This document shows, piece by piece, positions 44,667 through 53,412 of a DNA stretch of 64,000 nt. The stretch is from Fenollaria massiliensis (GTDB lineage: Bacteria > Bacillota > Clostridia > Tissierellales > Peptoniphilaceae). Position 1 is the stretch's first letter. Each line of letters starts with the position of its first letter. The notes beneath the pieces were generated by a model. It had not been told where the DNA came from, searched no databases, and worked only from the letters and a program-made list of their open reading frames with translations. The stretch covers positions 186,001 through 250,000 of the forward strand of contig NZ_HG326224.1 in NCBI RefSeq assembly GCF_000312505.2, in the 5' to 3' direction. The position numbers and the translations under genes were made by a program.

Positions 44667-46721
44667 ATGAGCAAAATTTTGAAATTCAAAAACAGCGATG
44701 ACGATATAAATAAGAATAAATCATATACACAAATCATAACGTCTAAGCCTTACTGCTTCACTTATGCTAATTATAAAAGTGGGCTTATTCTTTCTTATCT
44801 ATATATAAATGAAAAGGCTTATAAGGTTAATAGCTATTACGAGGCGTATGAGTCTATGCTTAAGCTTCTTTCTAGTGATCATGGTGAGGCCATAAAAAAG
44901 TATTTTATTGAGAATAATCTTTCATCTACTAAGAGCTCTGATTTTAAAAGGCCTTACAAGCTTGTGAATGTCTACATAGAAACGAGCTATGCAAGCAAGA
45001 AGATTCTTAAGATAATGGATGATCTTACAAGAATTTTTAATATGAAATATTATTTGCTCTCAAATAAAAAGAAAATTAGAACTAATAGTACTAATGACAA
45101 ATACAAAACTTGGCTTTCGTATTCAAGTTTAAGTAGCGATGACGATGCTCTTCTTAAAAAGATGAGTGAAGATGAAATTAAAAATAATTTTGCGACTGAC
45201 CTAGTCTTTGGAACTGCTGGTCTTAGAGGTAAGCTTGGTCTTGGTACAAACATGATGAACGTATATACAGTTAAACTTGCTGCCAAAGCCATCGCCCTAG
45301 TATTAAAAGAAAAGTTTGATGCGCCATCTGTAGTTATTGGCTACGATACAAGGCATATGTCTCGTGAATTTGCTCATCTTAGCAAAAACATTTTCACGAA
45401 AGAAGGCATTAAGGTTTATCTTTTTGATGATGCGTTGCCAACGCCTTTCGTGAGCTATGGCATAAGGCATTACAAGGCCTCCTGTGGGGTCATGGTAACT
45501 GCGAGCCACAATCCGAAGGATTACAACGGCTACAAGGTTTACAATGAGCACGGATCGCAAATTCTTGAAGATATGGCTGAGCTTGTGCAAAATAAGATGA
45601 AGACTGTAAATTTTGATAATATTTCTATTACAGATAATAATGAAAAATATCTTAAGATAATTGATGATGAGTTTTTTGACTCTTATTATAAGGATCTCTA
45701 CTCTATTAAACTTGATGTAGATATGGATAAAAATTTAAATTTTGTCTACACACCTCTCAATGGTACTGGTCTTAAGCCAATTGTCAAAGTGATAAAGGAT
45801 TTTGGCTTTAAAAATTATCATATACCTAAAATTCAAGAGCATCCAGACCCTGACTTTACTAGCTGCCCTTACCCTAATCCTGAGTTTAAAGAAGCTTTTA
45901 ACGAGGCGATAAAACTGGCTAAAGAAAAAAATGCAGATGCGATATTTGCAAGTGACCCTGACTGTGACAGAATCAATATGGCTGTGAGAAATGATGACGA
46001 ATATGTGATTTTGGATGGCAACAGGCTTGGCGCGCTTATGCTTGACTTCATTCTTAATCATAAAAAGGCCGAAAAAACTTCATATCTTGTTAAATCAATC
46101 GTTACATCAGATTTTGCAAAAGCCATTGCCGAGGATCATGGTCTTGAGTCTAAAGATGTTTTGACTGGTTTTAAAAACATTTGTAAGCTTGCAAATGACT
46201 TTGAAAATACTAGTGAGAAGCACTTTTTCTTCGGCTTTGAAGAAAGTATCGGCTATGTTTATAAAGATTTTGTTAGAGACAAAGATGCTGTAAACGCTTT
46301 TATGATACTTATTCAAATGACTTCTTATTATAAAAAGCATAATATAAATATCTTGGATCACTTAAATGAACTATACAAAAAATATGGCTACTTTGTTCAA
46401 GCGCAAGAGTCTATAGTCTTCGAAGGACTTGATGGCAAGGACAAGATGGATAAGATTATGGATAATTTTAGAAATAATTATAAAACTGAGATAGATGGAC
46501 TTAAATTTATTAAAAGGATTGACTACTTAAATGATGAAACTGGCCTTGATAAGTCAAATGTGCTTAAGTACTACATCGATGATTATTCATGGATAGCGGT
46601 AAGACCATCTGGCACAGAGCCTAAGATTAAATTCTATTTCTCGATAAGAACAAAAAATGAAGATGAGGCAGAAAAAGAATTAGATAGAATTAAAAATATA
46701 TTTTTAGAAAAAATTAAATAA
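44667..46721 (+). CDS. Phosphoglucomutase/phosphomannomutase with N-terminal extension
   Basis: The protein has 684 residues; AAAGGAG lies 7 nt before the ATG. From about residue 145 it is a normal alpha-D-phosphohexomutase of the PgcA type: [16 protein letters not shown], the phosphoserine loop [16 protein letters not shown], the metal loop [12 protein letters not shown], the sugar-binding GFEESIGY and the phosphate-binding [12 protein letters not shown]. It interconverts hexose 1- and 6-phosphates. The first 145 residues are not part of the family core; they hold an aromatic, Lys- and Ser-rich segment with no recognised domain or membrane helix. Monocistronic. Confidence 0.92.
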   Translation: MSKILKFKNSDDDINKNKSYTQIITSKPYCFTYANYKSGLILSYLYINEKAYKVNSYYEAYESMLKLLSSDHGEAIKKYFIENNLSSTKSSDFKRPYKLVNVYIETSYASKKILKIMDDLTRIFNMKYYLLSNKKKIRTNSTNDKYKTWLSYSSLSSDDDALLKKMSEDEIKNNFATDLVFGTAGLRGKLGLGTNMMNVYTVKLAAKAIALVLKEKFDAPSVVIGYDTRHMSREFAHLSKNIFTKEGIKVYLFDDALPTPFVSYGIRHYKASCGVMVTASHNPKDYNGYKVYNEHGSQILEDMAELVQNKMKTVNFDNISITDNNEKYLKIIDDEFFDSYYKDLYSIKLDVDMDKNLNFVYTPLNGTGLKPIVKVIKDFGFKNYHIPKIQEHPDPDFTSCPYPNPEFKEAFNEAIKLAKEKNADAIFASDPDCDRINMAVRNDDEYVILDGNRLGALMLDFILNHKKAEKTSYLVKSIVTSDFAKAIAEDHGLESKDVLTGFKNICKLANDFENTSEKHFFFGFEESIGYVYKDFVRDKDAVNAFMILIQMTSYYKKHNINILDHLNELYKKYGYFVQAQESIVFEGLDGKDKMDKIMDNFRNNYKTEIDGLKFIKRIDYLNDETGLDKSNVLKYYIDDYSWIAVRPSGTEPKIKFYFSIRTKNEDEAEKELDRIKNIFLEKIK

Positions 46722-46733
46722 TTTTACAATGTA

Positions 46734-46761
46734 AAAGGCTATGAAATAACTCATAGCCTTT
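46734..46761. terminator. Terminator between convergent genes
   Basis: AAAGGCTATGA/TCATAGCCTTT is a perfect 11-bp stem with a 6-nt loop. It ends the phosphohexomutase gene and, on the other strand, the long recA operon. Confidence 0.75.
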
Positions 46762-46777
46762 ATTTATTAGTATTCAA

Positions 46778-46969
46778 TTAATCATCTATAAGCGCGTCTA
46801 GCTCTTCAAGTCTATCTATCCAAGCTAGATCATCTTTTTTCTTTTGCTTTTTATTTTTCTTCTGCTTTACACAATTTTTATCACTAAACAATGATAAAAT
46901 TAATATTATAGGGAAAAAAGCTATCATAAAAATTATTTTAACTAAGCCAATTAGCATCTTAATAATCAT
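46778..46969 (-). CDS. Small membrane protein, last gene of the recA/split-Rad50 operon
   Basis: The protein has 63 residues with one hydrophobic helix (about 5-28), a very lysine-rich stretch (KKNKKQKKK, about 37-47) and an acidic end (LEELDALIDD). No family recognised. It begins 4 bp after the gene for the C-terminal Rad50-like half and lies just before the operon terminator. That placement, not homology, is the reason to call it a gene. Confidence 0.55.
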   Translation of the reverse strand: MIIKMLIGLVKIIFMIAFFPIILILSLFSDKNCVKQKKNKKQKKKDDLAWIDRLEELDALIDD

Positions 46970-46973
46970 AAGC

Positions 46974-47630
46974 CTACTTCTCCACTACTTCTGAAACATT
47001 ATCACGCTTGATAACTTCAAAAGTTTTGTCGCCTATGTTTGATAGATATTTTGAGTGCGTTACCATAATTATCTGCCTCTTAAAGCTTTCGCTTACCTTG
47101 GATAAAAATTCTGCAACATTGTAAATATAATCTTCTGAAACGAATTTTGCTGGCTCGTCAAGCAGTATTGGCCCTTCAATCTTGGGATTAAATACTTCTA
47201 TCATCGCGAAACGAAGCGCAAGTGAGATGATGTCAACATATCCGCCGCCTCTTTGCTCTTGTGGATCAGTAAGAACTTTTTCGCCATCTACTTCATCTTC
47301 TAGAAAGAAGTCAACAGCGACTTTACCATTGATGCTCTTCTCTTCAATCACGAACTTGCTTTGCGAGGCAAAAATTTCATGAAGTGCGCCTGTAACCATG
47401 CTCTCGATGCTCTTAATTGCTTGTTTTCTTGCGTAGTCACTAGTTTTTTCTAAAAGCAGCTTTGTTTTTTCGAAGACCATGTTCTTCTCGTCCAATAGCT
47501 CTGCTTCTTTCATAAGCGAAGCTTTTTTCTCAAGAAGCATCTCCCTCTTGGTTTTATCTTGCAAAATTTTATTTTCTAGAGACTTATTAAATTTTTTAAT
47601 TCTATCAATCTCTAAAGCGTAATTAATCAT
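46974..47630 (-). CDS. Rad50/SbcC-like ATPase, C-terminal half as a separate protein
   Basis: The protein has 218 residues. The first 75 or so are coiled coil. Then comes the C-lobe of an SMC/Rad50 ABC ATPase: signature motif QRGGGYVDIISLAL (126-139), Walker B ILLDEP (155-160) and the H-loop histidine in MVTHS (192). There is no Walker A; that is on the partner at 47870-49033. The ATG overlaps the end of the 78-codon coiled-coil gene by 8 bp, with AGGAG 11 nt upstream, so the two are translationally coupled. It is the natural second half of a split Rad50. Confidence 0.8.
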   Translation of the reverse strand: MINYALEIDRIKKFNKSLENKILQDKTKREMLLEKKASLMKEAELLDEKNMVFEKTKLLLEKTSDYARKQAIKSIESMVTGALHEIFASQSKFVIEEKSINGKVAVDFFLEDEVDGEKVLTDPQEQRGGGYVDIISLALRFAMIEVFNPKIEGPILLDEPAKFVSEDYIYNVAEFLSKVSESFKRQIIMVTHSKYLSNIGDKTFEVIKRDNVSEVVEK

Positions 47631-47859
47631 TGTCTTTTAAAAGCTCCTCTGCCTTTGTAATTTCACTAGCTATTTTATTTTCTAAATTTTTTATCTCTGC
47701 TTCAAGGTTTTCAGGCTCTATGCCAAGCGCTTTTATCTCTTTAATGATGTTCTCCCTATCATTAAGAAGAATGTTTAGCCTCTCCTCATACTTAACCTTA
47801 TTTAGTTTTGCCTTGTCTAAACTGTCTTTCAAGGCCTCAAGTCTATTTGTATAATCCAT
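47623..47859 (-). CDS. Small coiled-coil protein between the two Rad50-like halves
   Basis: The protein has 78 residues. Nearly all of it is heptad-type charged helix (MDYTNRLEALKDSLDKAKL at the start), with a break at LGIEPENLEAE near the middle, so a helical hairpin is likely. A GGTGA ribosome binding site 6 nt before the ATG and the overlap with the next gene support a real gene. It begins 10 bp after the N-terminal Rad50-like gene. It may pair with or cap the coiled coils of the two halves; this is inference from position and composition. Confidence 0.65.
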   Translation of the reverse strand: MDYTNRLEALKDSLDKAKLNKVKYEERLNILLNDRENIIKEIKALGIEPENLEAEIKNLENKIASEITKAEELLKDND

Positions 47860-47869
47860 AATATCACCT

Positions 47870-49033
47870 TTATAAATATTCTTTCACAATCAAGTCGATG
47901 TGTGCCTTGTCAACGTCTGAGTTGCAATATGGGCACTTCTTTAGCTTGATAAGTAGTTCTGTGTATTCTTTTAAGTCTTTATTTAAATTGTCATCGTTTT
48001 CCTTAATGAAATACTTACCTTTTTCAATTGACACATTTAATTCGTTTAAACGTTTTTTTAATTCATTAAGCTTATTAAATGCATTTAAATTTTTGATTAT
48101 GGTATTGTCTATATCAAGCTTTTCTGTTATATTTTTACTTTTCTTGTAAATGGCTTCGGTTTTATCGATATCTAATTTTATCAAAGCTAGTTTATTTTGA
48201 TAAGATTTATATTTATTTAAAATTTCATAAGACTTAGAAATATTTTCTATAAGCGCTTCATTGGATAAAATTTTATCGAAATCATTTATCTTTTCAATTA
48301 AATAGTCTTTATTTTTCTTGTTCTCATCAAGTCTGTCTTTAAGTGAATTTATTAAATTTAGCTTTTCTACTGATTCTTCTATATTTTTTGTAAGTGTCTC
48401 TCTATCTTTAAGTAATTGTTCTTCTTTTTCTATATCTTTATATATTAAAATTTTTTCATCAAGCTCTTTAATTTCTTCATTTATCCTCTTGATATCAGAC
48501 TTTTGAGATTTTATATCCTTATTTGTATCATCAATAGCTTTGTCAACTACATCTAAATTATACATCTTACCGATAAGAGCTGACTTTTGTGTCGCTGTAT
48601 AGCTAAACATGAAAGGTCCATCGTGCTGAAACTGTATATTGAAGTTGATGTCACTCGCCTTATCAAGCGTAATCTTTTTTATCTTCATCACGTTTGATAC
48701 TTCTGGTGGAAGCCCTGTTCTTAAGCTGTTAAACTCTTGAACTTCGGCAGTCCTCTCATTATATATGATATATAAATTTTCTTTTTTCGAACGCTTTCTC
48801 TCAACTGAGTAATCATTATTAAAATAAATTCTGACAGATACAAAATCTTCGTTATTTCTAAGCATACCAAGTCCTTGCGGTTCATTGAAAAATACCCAGC
48901 GTATTGCTCTTAGTATCGATGTTTTGCCGTTGTCAGATGGTCCGACGATTACGTTTAGTCCATCCGCAAAATCAAGCGAAGTAAATTTATGCGATTGAAA
49001 ATTAATTAGATCTATCTTTTTAATCTTGACCAT
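47870..49033 (-). CDS. Rad50/SbcC-like ATPase, N-terminal half as a separate protein
   Basis: The protein has 387 residues. The N-lobe of an SMC/Rad50 ATPase opens KIKKIDLINFQSHKFTSLDF, with Walker A GPSDNGKTS at 31-39. From about residue 160 to 360 it is coiled coil rich in Lys, Glu, Leu and Ile. It ends with CPYC at 367-370, a half zinc-hook motif, only 17 residues before the stop. There is no signature motif or Walker B. Thus the chain stops where a normal Rad50/SbcC would turn at the hook. It overlaps the SbcD-like gene by 14 bp. Confidence 0.8.
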   Translation of the reverse strand: MVKIKKIDLINFQSHKFTSLDFADGLNVIVGPSDNGKTSILRAIRWVFFNEPQGLGMLRNNEDFVSVRIYFNNDYSVERKRSKKENLYIIYNERTAEVQEFNSLRTGLPPEVSNVMKIKKITLDKASDINFNIQFQHDGPFMFSYTATQKSALIGKMYNLDVVDKAIDDTNKDIKSQKSDIKRINEEIKELDEKILIYKDIEKEEQLLKDRETLTKNIEESVEKLNLINSLKDRLDENKKNKDYLIEKINDFDKILSNEALIENISKSYEILNKYKSYQNKLALIKLDIDKTEAIYKKSKNITEKLDIDNTIIKNLNAFNKLNELKKRLNELNVSIEKGKYFIKENDDNLNKDLKEYTELLIKLKKCPYCNSDVDKAHIDLIVKEYL

Positions 49034-50021
49034 GAATATCTTCCTCCGCCTTCTCTAAGCGCTTTTTCGCCTCGTCTATAACTTCTTTCTCAACACCCTC
49101 CGACTTAATAATCTCTTCTAAAACGCTATAGTAGTCATACTTATCAAAGTCTGCCGCTTCTTTTATTGTGTTTTCAAAATTAAGAACTTCTAATTTATCA
49201 TTCTTGTGCTTTTCGATGTACTCTCTATCTAAAACTTCATAGCCAGGTTTTGCGCACTTCACATCTATAAGCTTGATATCTGGTTTTAGGTCATCATTTA
49301 TCTCGATTAAAGCGTACTGAGGCATCCTCTTGTACTCTTCAGTCGTGTTTGAGCACCTTGTAAGCGAACCAGGATTTAAAAATATTCTATCGTTAAGGCT
49401 TATTATTCCAAAACCTGTGTGGTAGTGACCTGATAATGTTAAATCCGCCTTAGTGTTGATTATATCGGTTACAACGGTGTGTTCTATCTCTTTTATAAAT
49501 GGTTTTTCTAATAGCATGCCATGAACGACATTTATCAGAAACTCGCCATCTTTTTTATCATATTTGCTAAGTAGATAGGCTTCTTTATCTTCAGCGTCCA
49601 TCTTGTATATATATGGTGTACCAATAATTTTAACGCTATTGCCATTAGAAAATTTTTCTTCAATAGTATTTTCTCTATCGAGCATCTTAACAACGCCAAA
49701 TGACTCTAGTAGTCCTAGGTGCGTTCTTGGAAGCGTATCGGGATTACGTCCATATATGTCGTGATTGCCGCTAACCACATAAAATTTTACATTATTCTCT
49801 TTTAAATAAAAAAGAATCCTATTAAATTTCACAAGACAAATAGTTGAAACGGTTGGAGTATCAAAAAGATCTCCACCGTGAACTATAAAATTGGCTTTGT
49901 TTTCAACTACAAAATGAGCAGCCTCGTCAATCTTATTAATTACCGTTTCAAAATAATTATCAAGTCTATTTATAGGATTTTTTTCTTTTATATGTGTATC
50001 TGTTATAAATACAAATTTCAT
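49020..50021 (-). CDS. SbcD/Mre11-like metallophosphoesterase
   Basis: The protein has 333 residues with all calcineurin-type motifs in order: ITDTHI (metal Asp and His), GGDLFD, VVSGNHDIYG, VVHGMLL and SGHYHTGFG. Full-length Mre11/SbcD proteins are dinuclear-metal nucleases that work with Rad50/SbcC on DNA ends and hairpins. The partner genes follow immediately, and recA lies 10 bp upstream. The C-terminal 80 residues are helical and may bind the coiled coils of the ATPase. Confidence 0.85.
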   Translation of the reverse strand: MKFVFITDTHIKEKNPINRLDNYFETVINKIDEAAHFVVENKANFIVHGGDLFDTPTVSTICLVKFNRILFYLKENNVKFYVVSGNHDIYGRNPDTLPRTHLGLLESFGVVKMLDRENTIEEKFSNGNSVKIIGTPYIYKMDAEDKEAYLLSKYDKKDGEFLINVVHGMLLEKPFIKEIEHTVVTDIINTKADLTLSGHYHTGFGIISLNDRIFLNPGSLTRCSNTTEEYKRMPQYALIEINDDLKPDIKLIDVKCAKPGYEVLDREYIEKHKNDKLEVLNFENTIKEAADFDKYDYYSVLEEIIKSEGVEKEVIDEAKKRLEKAEEDIHGQD

Positions 50022-50031
50022 TATATCAACT

Positions 50032-51087
50032 TTATTCTTCTGTATTTTCTTCTGCTTCTAAAGCTTCGTCTTCTTTTTTACTTGCTTCTCTGACCTTTAA
50101 TTCTATCTCTTCCATAAGCTCAGGTTTTTCTTTGAATAATTGTTTAACATTTTCTCTTCCTTGGCCAAGTTTTTCACCGTTGTATGAGAACCATGCGCCA
50201 GCTTTTTCAATTATGCCTCTATCAACTGCAACGTCTAGGATGTCGCCTTCCTTAGAGATGCCTGTTCCATACATAATATCAAATTCAACTACCTTAAATG
50301 GAGGAGCAACTTTGTTTTTAACAACTTTAACACGAACTCTGTTACCTACGATGACATCTTCTTTTTTGCCAACAGCTGTCTCTTCTTTTTGCTTGATTAC
50401 ATCAAATTTTCTTATATCAAGTCTAACTGATGAATAGAATTTCAATGCCTTACCGCCAGTAGTTGTCTCAGGGCTACCAAACATGATACCAATTTTTTCT
50501 CTTAATTGGTTAATGAATACTACTGTTGAATTTGTTTTTGATATAACACCTGATAATTTTCTCATCGCTTGTGACATAAGTCTTGCTTGTAAACCGATTG
50601 TTGCATCACCCATAGCTCCTTCGATCTCAGTCTTAGGTACAAGTGCTGCAACTGAGTCAACAATAACTAAATCAACGGCACCGCTCCTAACAAGTGCTTC
50701 TGCTATGTCAAGACCTTGCTCGCCATTATCCGGTTGAGATACTATAAGTTTATCGATGTCAACGCCCAAGTTTCTTGCATATTGTGGGTCCAAAGCGTGT
50801 TCTGCATCTATAAAAGCTGCTGTGCCACCTCTTTTTTGACATTCAGCAATAATGTGTAGTGTTAATGTAGTCTTACCACTTGATTCTGGTCCGTAGATTT
50901 CAATGATTCTTCCCTTAGGTATACCGCCTATACCTAAAGCCATGTCAAGCGATAAGCAGCCAGTTGGAATGCTTTCAATATTTAGCTTAGCGTGATCACC
51001 AAGTCTCATTATTGAACCTTTACCAAAATCTTTCTCAATCTTTTTCAAAGCTTCATCAAGAGCTTTTTCTCTTTCGTTCATGTCCAT
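50032..51087 (-). CDS. recA: Recombinase RecA
   Basis: The protein has 351 residues, normal length. Walker [10 protein letters not shown] is at 66-74, with [15 protein letters not shown] (Walker B), the L1/L2 loops including [22 protein letters not shown], and an acidic C-terminal tail. GAGGTG lies 6 nt before the ATG. It is 13 bp downstream of pncC, so it is mainly read from upstream promoters; no LexA-type box is visible at its start. The order pgsA-pncC-recA is common in Firmicutes. Confidence 0.98.
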   Translation of the reverse strand: MDMNEREKALDEALKKIEKDFGKGSIMRLGDHAKLNIESIPTGCLSLDMALGIGGIPKGRIIEIYGPESSGKTTLTLHIIAECQKRGGTAAFIDAEHALDPQYARNLGVDIDKLIVSQPDNGEQGLDIAEALVRSGAVDLVIVDSVAALVPKTEIEGAMGDATIGLQARLMSQAMRKLSGVISKTNSTVVFINQLREKIGIMFGSPETTTGGKALKFYSSVRLDIRKFDVIKQKEETAVGKKEDVIVGNRVRVKVVKNKVAPPFKVVEFDIMYGTGISKEGDILDVAVDRGIIEKAGAWFSYNGEKLGQGRENVKQLFKEKPELMEEIELKVREASKKEDEALEAEENTEE

Positions 51088-51100
51088 TTCTTCACCTCTA

Positions 51101-51568
51101 TTATTTAATTATTATTTCTAAAATTAAATCGATTAAATCGTTCTTTGCTTCTTTTATTATATCACATCTTGGGCCTGTATAAACCTTTTTATGTAAATAT
51201 TGATGATTTTTATAGCTTATACCATAATAAACAAGTCCAACCGGAATCCCATCATATGACGTTGGCCCAGCACTTCCTGTTATGGCGTAAACGATGTCAG
51301 TATCAAATAAATTCTTCGCTCCATCAAGCATAGAAGATAGTACCGCAATAGATACTGGTGTGTATTTATCAATCAATTGCTTATCAACCTTCAGTGTATT
51401 TATCTTAACTGATGATTGATAAGAAACAAGTGTGCCGCGAAAAACATCAGATGCGCCAGAGACTTTAACAAGTTCGCTTGATATTAGTCCACCTGTTATT
51501 GACTCTGCTCCTGATATGCTTAGATTATTATTTTTTAAAATTTCAATAATTTTATTGCATTGTTCCAT
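51101..51568 (-). CDS. pncC: Nicotinamide-nucleotide amidase (CinA C-terminal domain only)
   Basis: The protein has 155 residues. It corresponds to the C-terminal domain of CinA ([40 protein letters not shown]), without the N-terminal molybdopterin-binding-like domain. The domain hydrolyses NMN to nicotinate mononucleotide in pyridine nucleotide recycling. It overlaps pgsA by 17 bp. Confidence 0.93.
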   Translation of the reverse strand: MEQCNKIIEILKNNNLSISGAESITGGLISSELVKVSGASDVFRGTLVSYQSSVKINTLKVDKQLIDKYTPVSIAVLSSMLDGAKNLFDTDIVYAITGSAGPTSYDGIPVGLVYYGISYKNHQYLHKKVYTGPRCDIIKEAKNDLIDLILEIIIK

Positions 51569-52100
51569 TGAATACTTCCCTATTTTTATATAGATAATTT
51601 ATCATAGATAATATTGTTAGTGCTACTGAGACGTATAATAATACTTTTCCTATTATATACATATTTCTATTTATCAATATAATTGTTAAAAAGAAAAATA
51701 TTACCGAGAAAAACTGTGTTGTTGTCTTAAGCTTACCGAAGATATCGGCAGCTATAGATATATTTTTCTTTGCAGCAAGCATCCTAAAGCCTGATATAAG
51801 TAATTCTCTAAATAAAACTACTATGACTACCCATGGCTCAACGAAGCCCCTATCTATAAACATAATGAAGGCACTTAGAACAAGTATCTTATCAGCAATA
51901 GGGTCTATAAACTTGCCAAAATCTGTAATCATATTGTATTTTCTAGCTACGTACCCATCCAGAAAATCGCTAAATGATCCTAGTAAAAATATTAATAGAC
52001 TAGATATGCCGCTTTGATCATAGTAACAGCTTAAAACAAAAATTGGCAGCAACAATATTCTAAACATTGTTATTTTATTTGCTAGGTTCATAAATTTCAC
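51552..52100 (-). CDS. pgsA: CDP-diacylglycerol-glycerol-3-phosphate 3-phosphatidyltransferase
   Basis: The protein has 182 residues with about four to five membrane helices. The CDP-alcohol phosphotransferase motif D-x2-DG-x2-AR-x8-G-x3-D-x3-D is complete: DFLDGYVARKYN followed by TDFGKFIDPIADK. It makes phosphatidylglycerol phosphate. It overlaps rimO upstream by 26 bp and pncC downstream by 17 bp. Confidence 0.95.
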   Translation of the reverse strand: MKFMNLANKITMFRILLLPIFVLSCYYDQSGISSLLIFLLGSFSDFLDGYVARKYNMITDFGKFIDPIADKILVLSAFIMFIDRGFVEPWVVIVVLFRELLISGFRMLAAKKNISIAADIFGKLKTTTQFFSVIFFFLTIILINRNMYIIGKVLLYVSVALTILSMINYLYKNREVFNGTMQ

Positions 52101-53412
52101 CTCTTAAATCATATTCAAGTGCTTCAATAATTTTTACATCTACAAAGCTTCCTATCTCTAGGTCTTTATCGCTCGTCACATAAATTTGTCCATCTACATC
52201 AGGTGCATCCATAAAGCTTCTTAGAGTGTATTCGCCTGCTTCACCATCTTCGACTAAGCATTTCATCACAGTTCCTACTCTTTTTTCAAGACTTTCTCTT
52301 GAAATATTCATTTGCGCGTCCATAATTTTTTCTCTTCTTTCAGCTTTTGTCTTTTCATCAAGTTTTTCATTGAAAGAGTAGCTCCGTGTACCCTCTTCGT
52401 CGCTATATTCAAAAACGCCAAGCTTATCAAATTTTTCTTTTTTAATAAAATTAAGTAGCTCTTGAAAATCTTCTTCTCGCTCACCTGGGAAGCCGACTAT
52501 AAATGTAGTTCTTAAAACTAGATCAGCTATCTTAGTTCTTAATTTTGTGATTAATTCATGAATTTCGTCTTTATCAATATGTCTATTCATCATCTTAAGA
52601 ACGTGGTCCGAAGCGTGTTGAAGCGGTATATCCATGTAATTAAGTATTCTATCTGATGAGTTAAATGTTTCGATTAAATCATCTGTGATATTATCTGGAT
52701 ATAGATACATAATTCTTATCCAAGGCATTTTAGTCCTCTCTAGTATTGCTTTTAAAAGCATATCAAGTGATGGACTAGAATATATGTCCATGCCGTAGTC
52801 TGTTGTGTTTTGCGCGATAAGAATAACTTCTTTAGTGCCAAGCTTATGTAGATGATTAATCTCATTAACTATATCGTCAATGGACCTTGATCTAAGTCTG
52901 CCTCTCAGCTTTGGTATTATGCAGTAAGAGCAGTTATTGTTACAGCCCTCAGCAATTTTAACGTATTCAGTGATGTCCGCAACATCTTTTTCAATATATT
53001 CAATATCCGCGTTTATGTTATCGATATAAACATCATCTTTATTATTTTCTTCATATTCTTTAATTATTTCGGAAATATTTTGAAAATTACCTGTACCAAC
53101 TATGATATCTATCTCAGGAATCTCTTCTTTTAGCTCTTTTGAGTATCTTTGAGCAAGGCATCCGCTAACAATAATCTTAGCTCCACCCTTCTTTTGATTA
53201 ATCATATCAAATATAGCGTCTATGGACTCTTCTTTCGCTGCATTTATAAATGAACAAGTGTTTATGATTATATAATCAGCTTCAGATGGATTATTTATTA
53301 TAGTATAGTCGTTATTCTTTAATTTGTATGCCATTGTCTCTGAGTCTACATCATTTTTTGAGCAGCCCATAGTAAGTATAAATACTTTATTCAAGTCCTT
53401 CACCGCTTTCAC
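52075..53412 (-). CDS. rimO: Ribosomal protein S12 methylthiotransferase RimO
   Basis: The protein has 445 residues. The N-terminal UPF0004 domain has the three cluster cysteines in [16 protein letters not shown] and VSGCLAQRY. The radical SAM triad is [13 protein letters not shown] (about residue 155), and a C-terminal TRAM domain follows. The GCSKN and LRGRLRSR features point to RimO rather than MiaB. It modifies an aspartate of S12. It overlaps the end of ftsK by 26 bp. Confidence 0.94.
   Translation of the reverse strand: MKAVKDLNKVFILTMGCSKNDVDSETMAYKLKNNDYTIINNPSEADYIIINTCSFINAAKEESIDAIFDMINQKKGGAKIIVSGCLAQRYSKELKEEIPEIDIIVGTGNFQNISEIIKEYEENNKDDVYIDNINADIEYIEKDVADITEYVKIAEGCNNNCSYCIIPKLRGRLRSRSIDDIVNEINHLHKLGTKEVILIAQNTTDYGMDIYSSPSLDMLLKAILERTKMPWIRIMYLYPDNITDDLIETFNSSDRILNYMDIPLQHASDHVLKMMNRHIDKDEIHELITKLRTKIADLVLRTTFIVGFPGEREEDFQELLNFIKKEKFDKLGVFEYSDEEGTRSYSFNEKLDEKTKAERREKIMDAQMNISRESLEKRVGTVMKCLVEDGEAGEYTLRSFMDAPDVDGQIYVTSDKDLEIGSFVDVKIIEALEYDLRGEIYEPSK

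Noticed and set aside
51088-51101. Separate SOS-controlled promoter for recA
   Set aside because: Only 13 bp separate pncC and recA, with no promoter or LexA-type palindrome visible there.
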